Below are positions 1 through 4,675 of a DNA stretch of 5,290 bases, in pieces. This DNA comes from SZUA-430 sp040381215 (lineage in GTDB: Bacteria > Pseudomonadota > Alphaproteobacteria > Micropepsales > Micropepsaceae), in contig JBEIHO010000144.1 of assembly GCA_040381215.1 (NCBI GenBank), forward strand, positions 1 through 5,290, read 5' to 3'. Each line of letters opens with the position of its first letter. Positions within the stretch are counted from its first letter, which is position 1. A model generated the notes under the pieces. It was not told the origin of the DNA. It did no database searches and worked only from the letters and a program-made list of their open reading frames with translations. The translations under genes and the position numbers were made by a program.

Positions 1-16
1 CCTGACGGTTAACGCA

Positions 17-697
17 GTGACGATACTTCTTGTCGAAGATAATAATGGTCTTGGCGCCGCGATCGCGCAGGCGCTCACAGCCATGCGGTATCGGGTCGAC
101 TGGCGGCGCAGCATCGATGCGGCGCTGGAGCCGGCCCTTGATCAGAGTACGGATCTTATCATTCTCGATCGTGGCCTGCCCGACGGTGACGGCCTCGAAT
201 TCCTGCGCCAGTTGCGTGGCGAGGGCGTCGGCGCAGGGGTGCTGGTGATCTCCGAACGCGGCGCCATTCAGGATCGTGTCGCCGGACTGGACGCCGGGGC
301 GGACGACTATCTCGTCAAGCCGTTCGCATTCGCCGAACTCGTCGCCCGCTGCCGCGCCCTCCTCCGCCGGTCACGCGAAATACAGCTCGATCCCGTGCGG
401 CTCGGCAATCTTCTGCTGCGCCCCGACACGCTTGAGCTTTCGGTGCAGGGAAATCCGTTGACGATTTCCCGCCGCGAGGGGCAGCTGCTGGTCGCCCTGC
501 TCCGCCGGCAAGGTCGCGTCTGCACCCGCGCCTATCTCGAAGGTGCACTCTATGATGCATCCGCTGAAGTCAGCCCGAACGCGCTGGAAACAAGCATATC
601 GCGACTGCGCTCGCTGCTTGCCAGCGCCAATGCAAGTGTCGAGCTGAGAACCGTACGCGGCGTGGGCTATGCGCTGGGCGAGAAAGACACCGTCTGA
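17..697 (+). CDS. OmpR/PhoB-family two-component response regulator
   Basis: A DNA-binding response regulator of 226 residues, the usual length for the family. The receiver domain spans about residues 2-118. It has the acidic pocket E7/D8 (LLVED), the phospho-acceptor D51 (LIILDRGLPDGDG), the switch Ser S79 where Thr is commoner, and K101 in LVKPF. The C-terminal winged-helix domain (about 125-222) ends in the typical recognition helix and wing, ISRLRSLL followed by RTVRGVGYAL. The GTG start is chosen because the first receiver beta strand begins immediately after it. No clear Shine-Dalgarno is visible, and the frame stays open to the left edge without an ATG, so the start is not certain. No histidine kinase is seen; it could lie to the left. 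The gene converges with the copper-protein operon, so regulation of that operon is possible but unproven. The target and signal cannot be read from the sequence. Confidence 0.95.
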   Translation: MTILLVEDNNGLGAAIAQALTAMRYRVDWRRSIDAALEPALDQSTDLIILDRGLPDGDGLEFLRQLRGEGVGAGVLVISERGAIQDRVAGLDAGADDYLVKPFAFAELVARCRALLRRSREIQLDPVRLGNLLLRPDTLELSVQGNPLTISRREGQLLVALLRRQGRVCTRAYLEGALYDASAEVSPNALETSISRLRSLLASANASVELRTVRGVGYALGEKDTV

Positions 698-701
698 GAC
701 G

Positions 702-724
702 ACCTGGGATAAATCGAGCCAGGT
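702..724 (+). terminator. Weak hairpin after the response regulator
   Basis: A perfect 6-bp inverted repeat, ACCTGG (702-707) and CCAGGT (719-724), with an 11-base loop lies five bases after the response-regulator stop. Only a short, interrupted T-rich stretch (TTACTT) follows. The stem is short and the loop long, so this is a poor intrinsic terminator; its position is the main argument. No better candidate is visible in the 145-bp convergent gap, on either strand. Confidence 0.25.
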
Positions 725-842
725 TTACTTGTGCGTTAAAGTTGGCAATTGGGCCGCATCCTGCGCCAGGCCGAGTTTTGGCCAGAGGTCCGGCGCGCGA
801 AGGGCTGCGACCTGGCAAGCAACCTGAACCCGTCTGGGTGTG

Positions 843-1682
843 TCAGCCGGCCGACGGCGCGGCATTCGCCGCTGCAGCGACCTCATCCACCATCATCTGC
901 GGTGAGTCGGAATGATAGAGCAGCACCACGACATCGCCCTTGGGATTCAAGGCATAGACATAAGTCGTGTGATTGATGTGATGGATCGATTCCTGGGTCG
1001 GCATCATGGTCTGCTCGGCCCGCGACTTGAAGAGCCGGCCCGCATCCATCACCTGCTTGCGGCTTCCCGACAGCAGGATCACGTCCGGGTCCTGGCTCTC
1101 GCCCCATGTCGCAATCGCCTGACGGCGGATCTCCGGCCCGGTCGTCGCAAGCTCGTTGACCGGCATTTTCGAAGCGCCCGCGTGGGCGTCATGCGGCGCA
1201 GCCGTCGCAGCGCCGGTTTTCTTGCTATGCGCCAGACCCCCCGACAGGTCGTCCAGCCGCGGCGCATTGATGTCGATGAAAACAGCCTTGGTCGGCACGC
1301 CCATCGCGTTGAGCTGGTCGACAGCCTTCGGCATGGAGGCCATCGCGATTGGACAAGCTTCAAGGCACTCGATGTAACCCAGATAGAGAAGGGTCCAGCT
1401 GCCAAGCAGGTCCTGCTCGGTGAACGTGCCGCCGGTCTTCGCGTTCACCAGCTTGATGCTGCCCGACATCTCGCTGATGTCAGGCATGACATAGCTGTGC
1501 GTGTCATGACCTGACTGGCGTTTGGCCTCACCCGCTGAATGATCCTTGGCGCTATCGTGAGACGCTGATTCAGCATGAGCTACGGCATTCACGGCGGTTT
1601 CAACCGCCGCTTCCTGGCCAGAGCATGCGGCGGCCGCAAGAGCTGCGGCGCACACGGCGAGCTGAACAGCGTTCCGGATCAT
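843..1682 (-). CDS. SCO1/SenC-family lipoprotein (copper chaperone / thiol-disulfide protein)
   Basis: A protein of 279 residues with a thioredoxin-like SCO fold. SCO proteins bind copper through a CxxxC pair and a distal His, and help metallate oxidases or reduce their cysteines on the outer face of the inner membrane. Here the pair is C106 and C110 (CLEAC) after the strand LLYLGYIE, and the distal His is most likely H238 in NHTTYVYALNPKG. The N-terminus is a lipoprotein signal with a lipobox-like AAAC, giving lipidated C20. Residues 36-62 form a linker with several His (H36, H42, H48, H59, H62). A further His/Ala/Gly-rich insertion at about 152-181 sits where ordinary SCO proteins are shorter. 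The start overlaps the upstream stop as TGATG and has no evident Shine-Dalgarno, which suggests translation by coupling. As the third gene behind two multicopper-oxidase genes, its likely client is that pair. Family assignment is firm; the client is inferred. Confidence 0.92.
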   Translation of the reverse strand: MIRNAVQLAVCAAALAAAACSGQEAAVETAVNAVAHAESASHDSAKDHSAGEAKRQSGHDTHSYVMPDISEMSGSIKLVNAKTGGTFTEQDLLGSWTLLYLGYIECLEACPIAMASMPKAVDQLNAMGVPTKAVFIDINAPRLDDLSGGLAHSKKTGAATAAPHDAHAGASKMPVNELATTGPEIRRQAIATWGESQDPDVILLSGSRKQVMDAGRLFKSRAEQTMMPTQESIHHINHTTYVYALNPKGDVVVLLYHSDSPQMMVDEVAAAANAAPSAG

Positions 1683-2686
1683 CAGGTCACATTGATATAA
1701 GTGTATGCAATGCCTGCGCCATTGTTCTGGATGCCGCGCGCAACCCAGTCACGGAACTCGAACTTCACGCGGTAGCGGCCAGGACGCGTCGGCTGGATGA
1801 TCAGATCACGGCGTTGCGCGGAGCATGTCTCCAGGGCCGAGCCAGCCGGCAGGAAGATCGGCTTGGCCCAGGGCTGTTTCGGATCGCCCAGGGGCCGTCC
1901 GTCAACACCGTAGATCGTCGCGTCGAGTCCTTCGATCGTCGTGCGGACAATCGAGTAAGACGCGTTGAGGTGGCGGACGAGAATGCGCTGGCCAACCTTC
2001 GCGTTCACGACGACCCGCTTGTCTGTTTCCGTTCGGGGCGCAGGAACGCCCGTCACCAGGAAGTATTTCGGCTCGAACCTGTCGAGGCCGACATCGTCGC
2101 CGCACATGCCGGCGTCGTGGTTCATCCTGTGCCAGCGCGGGTCGCAGTCATCAGGCACCCAGAAGGCTTCAACATCATAGGCCGGGCCATTCTGGTAAAG
2201 CTTGCCCGGGCCCTCGGGCGGATCGACGATCAGCAGGCCATACATGCCGTACTCGAAATGCAGCACGGTGTTCTTGTGGCAATGGTAGAAATACGTGCCC
2301 GCCGAATGCGGCTGGAACTGGTATGTATACCTCTCCGCCACCTCGAAGGAGACGTGACCAACACCGTCATTGTAGGTGCTGGCGTTCATCCCGTGATGGT
2401 GGATGGTGTGGTGGTTTTTCTTGGCGTCCAGTGTCGAATGAACGATCTGGCCCTGACGAACGCGGATCGGCTTCGATGGAAACATCGTCTTTGACTTGTC
2501 GTCGCGCGGATCAGTGAAGATCCAGAACTGGACGGCCTTGCCATCCGGCATTGTGATGTTCAGCGTCTTGGCGCCGTCGCGGACGAAGCTGATGTCCGGC
2601 GTCAGGCGGTCAGGGGTCGGAATTTGCCGGTCAACGACATCGCAGCCAAAGGCGGCGAACTCGGCAGGGTCACGTGCGATAACCAT
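1682..2686 (-). CDS. Two-domain multicopper-oxidase-like protein B (type-1 motif in domain 1, no signal peptide)
   Basis: A protein of 334 residues made of two cupredoxin domains. Domain 1 (about 40-155) has a full copper motif set: H93, H96 and H98 in HTIHHHG, then H135-C136-H137 in YHCH, then H143 and M148 (HFEYGMYG). By family rules C136, H93, H143 and M148 would form a type-1 site, and H96, H98, H135 and H137 would be trinuclear-cluster ligands. Domain 2 (about 165-334) keeps the fold signature but no HxH or HCH motif, so it should not bind copper. The start is the ATG at 2686, which overlaps the stop of the preceding gene as TGATG and has GGAG ten bases upstream. An in-frame ATG at 2812 lies inside the preceding gene and is less likely. 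The N-terminus (MVIARDPAEF) shows no Sec or Tat signal, unlike its neighbours. At about 330 residues it is the size of a two-domain laccase or nitrite reductase, but its ligand set alone is only half a trinuclear site. Substrate unknown. Confidence 0.9.
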   Translation of the reverse strand: MVIARDPAEFAAFGCDVVDRQIPTPDRLTPDISFVRDGAKTLNITMPDGKAVQFWIFTDPRDDKSKTMFPSKPIRVRQGQIVHSTLDAKKNHHTIHHHGMNASTYNDGVGHVSFEVAERYTYQFQPHSAGTYFYHCHKNTVLHFEYGMYGLLIVDPPEGPGKLYQNGPAYDVEAFWVPDDCDPRWHRMNHDAGMCGDDVGLDRFEPKYFLVTGVPAPRTETDKRVVVNAKVGQRILVRHLNASYSIVRTTIEGLDATIYGVDGRPLGDPKQPWAKPIFLPAGSALETCSAQRRDLIIQPTRPGRYRVKFEFRDWVARGIQNNGAGIAYTYINVT

Positions 2687-3816
2687 CAGACTGCAACTCC
2701 ACGGCTGGGCCCCAGGAGTTCCCAGTGCGTTATCATTCCCTGCGGGTACTGACCGCCGCTTGCGGTCTGCGACATCTCGATATGGCAGTGCATCGGATAG
2801 AGCAGCGGCCACGGCTCCTCCTTCGGAGGCCAGGCGGCAGCCGGAATCTCATCCGGCTTCTTGAACGGCAGCAGCACATCCTTGCGCGACAGGGGCGGCA
2901 GGATCCATGTGTCCAGCTCGAACACATTGGTATTGTAGACGCACTTGCCAGTGCTATCGACATCGGTCAGCGCGAAGACGTGATTGCCGTGAATGTGGGG
3001 CCCGTGCGTGCACAGACCGGCATTCAGGGTGCGGATCAGGCAAGGCTCGCCGACATAGCCCTTCGGCACGATCTGTTCGTCGTGCGCCGAGTCATAGCCT
3101 GACAGGCCATTGATCGTGAAATAGCGCGGGCGGAAGACGTAGATCGGCAGGCTGAGGTCAATGCCGCCGTCACGCTCGACGACCTTGTTGATCGCAGGAT
3201 CAATGCTGCTCATCAGCCAGATGCGATCGCGGGTCGGAATGGACGGATCCCATTTTCCACCCGGAAATTCACCGCGTCCCATCTCGTCAAAGACAGCGCT
3301 CAGCGCCGGCGTCAGACCTGTGCTCTGGTAAGGCGTGGGACTGCCAGCCGGCGTCTGGTTGGCAGCGCCGGGCGTCACGACGAAGGCGCCGTACAGGCCA
3401 ACCACGCGACCCGCAGCCCCCTGCGTATCTTCATGATAGATGTGTGTGCCGGCTTGGCCGGCGACAAACTGCACGGTTGCAGTCTGGCCAGCGGGGATCA
3501 CCGGAAAAAGGCTCGGCGCATAGCCCGTGACGGCAAAGCGGCGCGGACGCCGCGTCTTGTTGACCAGCTTGATCTGGACCGTCGACCCACGAACAACGCG
3601 CAGCGGCGGACGCAGGGCGCGCGTGATGGGCTCACGATAGGCCATCGCAAAGATGACCTCGCCGTCGATCATCTCTTCGTAGATCTCCTCCATGTGGAGC
3701 TCGAAGCTGATCGACGACCCGGACTGGGCTTCCGCCTGCTGGTCGAACTGATGCTTCGCGAAAGCCGCTGTCAGCGCGCCCGCACTGCCATAGGCGACGA
3801 AATCCCGTCTGCGCAT
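2686..3816 (-). CDS. Tat-exported two-domain multicopper-oxidase-like protein A (HCH motif in domain 2)
   Basis: A protein of 376 residues and the first gene of the operon. It begins with a Tat-type signal: R2-R3-R4-D5-F6, a mildly hydrophobic Ala/Gly stretch, and a plausible AEA cleavage site near residue 30. Cupredoxin domain 1 (about 39-147) has lost most ligands. Where HWHG is expected it reads VTGYAPS, and where HSH is expected it reads H128-E-D (IYHEDTQG), although the GLYG tail remains. Domain 2 (about 223-368) has H271, H274 and H276 (HGPHIHG) and H343-C344-H345 (PMHCHIEM). After HCH the usual type-1 His is absent; the chain runs SQTASGGQYPQGM before M361 and H364. It therefore looks able to give four trinuclear-type histidines but not a normal type-1 site. 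The ATG at 3816 is preferred because AGGA lies six bases upstream and the Tat motif starts at once. A TTG at 3837 in the same frame is possible. Function of the pair is inferred; substrate unknown. Confidence 0.9.
   Translation of the reverse strand: MRRRDFVAYGSAGALTAAFAKHQFDQQAEAQSGSSISFELHMEEIYEEMIDGEVIFAMAYREPITRALRPPLRVVRGSTVQIKLVNKTRRPRRFAVTGYAPSLFPVIPAGQTATVQFVAGQAGTHIYHEDTQGAAGRVVGLYGAFVVTPGAANQTPAGSPTPYQSTGLTPALSAVFDEMGRGEFPGGKWDPSIPTRDRIWLMSSIDPAINKVVERDGGIDLSLPIYVFRPRYFTINGLSGYDSAHDEQIVPKGYVGEPCLIRTLNAGLCTHGPHIHGNHVFALTDVDSTGKCVYNTNVFELDTWILPPLSRKDVLLPFKKPDEIPAAAWPPKEEPWPLLYPMHCHIEMSQTASGGQYPQGMITHWELLGPSRGVAV
2697..2700 (-). promoter_or_regulatory. Ribosome binding site for oxidase-like gene B, inside gene A
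   Basis: GGAG on the - strand lies ten bases before the ATG at 2686, within the last codons of gene A. Together with the TGATG overlap it supports a real, coupled start here rather than the 42-codon upstream extension that the open frame permits. Confidence 0.5.
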
Positions 3817-3822
3817 CACGAA

Positions 3823-3826
3823 TCCT
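3823..3826 (-). promoter_or_regulatory. Ribosome binding site of the operon's first gene
   Basis: On the - strand AGGA lies six bases before the ATG at 3816. This decides the start in favour of that ATG over the upstream in-frame TTG (3837) and GTG (3834), which would add residues before the twin-arginine motif. Confidence 0.6.
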
Positions 3827-3879
3827 GCCCACACCAAAGCCCAGCCGACGTCATCGGAATCTTAAGCGGAGGTGAAAAA

Positions 3880-3910
3880 CCCAACCCAAACCCCAATAGC
3901 GCCCTAACCC
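3880..3910 (-). other. G-quadruplex-type motif in the operon leader
   Basis: The - strand, which is the mRNA-sense strand of the operon, carries five G-tracts of 3, 3, 4, 3 and 3 bases separated by loops of 3, 7, 3 and 2 bases. On the + strand these are C-tracts at 3880-3882, 3885-3887, 3891-3894, 3902-3904 and 3908-3910. This satisfies the standard pattern of four G3 tracts with loops up to seven bases, with one tract to spare. It lies 64-94 bases before the ATG of gene A, so it is in the promoter or the 5' untranslated leader. Folding and function are inference. Confidence 0.5.
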
Positions 3911-4378
3911 TTCGGTAACTCATCGACCTTGCCGAAACCTGACAAACACGAGTCAACCGAAGCAGATCTCCTTGAGTGCATGGGAATTACCGTTGCATTC
4001 GCATGGAACTTTCCCGTCAGGTTCGCGTAAGTTTCCCCTTCGTATTTCTGAGGCACACCGGACCTTGCGGCCAGCATGTTCCAGAAAAATCAGAGGGTTA
4101 ACGACCCGCTTGCCCGACCGACACAACAATCCCGCAGCAAGGAATGGACCAGACAGGATGGCGCTGTCACCGGTGAGCCGGCTTCACGGGATGGTTTCAT
4201 TGATCCGTATAAGGAGAATTGCTGCGAGTGCGGCATCAACGACACAGGGGCGACGCCGTTTGAAACCGCCTCGCGCGTGCATGTCCCGCTATCGCTGCAC
4301 GCAACAGGCGAATGCCACCTCCGTGCACGCGACAAACCCGAGCCCAGCAATCGCGAACTGCTCCAACTGCTGCCCTGG

Positions 4379-4534
4379 TTAGATGAGCCGCAAAGTCAGC
4401 GAGCCGCACAGCAGCAGCACCGCATGCAGCACGTCCAAACGACTGAACGTGCCAAACTCGATCACCAACAGCGCGAGCAAGAGCCAGCCGAGCGTGCAGA
4501 TCATCATGAACAGTGGACCGAGGTCACGAGCCAT
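4379..4534 (-). CDS. Possible 51-residue two-helix membrane protein
   Basis: This short - strand frame encodes MARDLGPLF followed by a strongly hydrophobic segment (about residues 7-27, including WLLLALLVIEF). A polar link SRLD and a second hydrophobic segment (about 35-51, LHAVLLLCGSLTLRLI) follow, then a TAA stop. Third codon positions are almost all G or C, unlike the surrounding frames, which supports real coding. Against it, no Shine-Dalgarno is visible before the ATG at 4534. The same frame is open upstream to an ATG at 4714, and the extra 60 residues are Arg/Gly-rich and look non-coding. It may be a genuine small protein, the tail of a decayed membrane protein, or chance. It is co-directional with the copper operon but some 560 bases upstream, so co-transcription is uncertain. 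No family recognised. Confidence 0.4.
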   Translation of the reverse strand: MARDLGPLFMMICTLGWLLLALLVIEFGTFSRLDVLHAVLLLCGSLTLRLI

Positions 4535-4552
4535 AACCAGCGGGTAAGGCCG

Positions 4553-4580
4553 ACAGCCGCCTGCGCACAGCCGCCTGTGC
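4553..4580. repeat. Tandem 14-bp repeat containing a hairpin
   Basis: Two adjacent 14-bp units, ACAGCCGCCTGCGC (4553-4566) and ACAGCCGCCTGTGC (4567-4580), differ at one base. Across the junction GCACAG (4565-4570) and CTGTGC (4575-4580) form a perfect 6-bp stem with a CCGC loop. It lies just upstream of the possible small membrane protein on the - strand. No T-run follows on either side, so it is not a normal terminator. Confidence 0.6.
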
Positions 4581-4675
4581 AGGACCGCCCGGCCATAGAA
4601 CTTGCCAACCCGACGCCCACGCTTGTCCCCTGCCCCCGCCCTCAAAGGCATTAACCCCGCCAGACCGAACCTGGG

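Larger units (their letters stand above)
3817..4378. other. Upstream region of the operon with no convincing gene
   Basis: About 560 bases upstream of gene A must hold the operon promoter, but I cannot assign a convincing -35/-10 pair. A TTGACT is present on the - strand (3951-3956), with no good -10 at 16-18 bases. The leader also has the imperfect palindrome CCGACGTCATCGG (3845-3857), the G-tract motif at 3880-3910, and a cluster of ATGGGAATT/ATGGAACTTTCCC-like sequences at 3979-4040. Open frames in both directions here translate to low-complexity Arg/Ser/Pro/Gln-rich sequences with no family resemblance, and are treated as non-coding. Confidence 0.5.

Noticed and set aside
912..1514. 200-codon + strand open frame
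   Set aside because: Antisense shadow of the SCO gene in GC-rich DNA, with no recognisable domain.
1625..2494. 289-codon + strand open frame
   Set aside because: It lies antisense to B and the start of SCO. Its product is a Val/Arg/His-rich sequence without motifs, while the - strand frame has clear copper motifs.
2684..2688. A and B as one multicopper oxidase gene broken by a frameshift or sequencing error
   Set aside because: A clean TGATG overlap with an upstream GGAG, repeated exactly at the next junction, argues for two intended genes. A fused ancestor or homolog is still possible.
2687..2812. Longer start for B at the ATG at 2812 (42 extra residues)
   Set aside because: The extra residues overlap A's HCH region out of frame, look non-protein-like and add no signal peptide. 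The TGATG overlap and GGAG favour 2686.
3817..3837. TTG start for A at 3837
   Set aside because: It puts seven residues before the twin-arginine motif and has no better ribosome site than the ATG at 3816, which has AGGA six bases upstream.
3880..3910. Telomere-like GGGTTA/GGGTT repeat
   Set aside because: The units are irregular and too few, and the location is internal to a bacterial-type operon leader. It is better described as a G-quadruplex-type motif.
3433..3918. 161-codon + strand open frame
   Set aside because: Antisense of A's N-terminal half. Composition is typical of a shadow frame.
3928..3956. Promoter with TTGACT (3951-3956, - strand)
   Set aside because: At 16-18 bases downstream the sequence (around GGCAAG) does not resemble a -10 box.
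4076..4654. 192-codon + strand frame rich in Gln, His and Arg with a CCECG cluster
   Set aside because: Much of its Gln/His/Glu content is the complement of Leu/Val codons in the hydrophobic - strand frame. There is no Shine-Dalgarno and no domain, and the Cys cluster is isolated.
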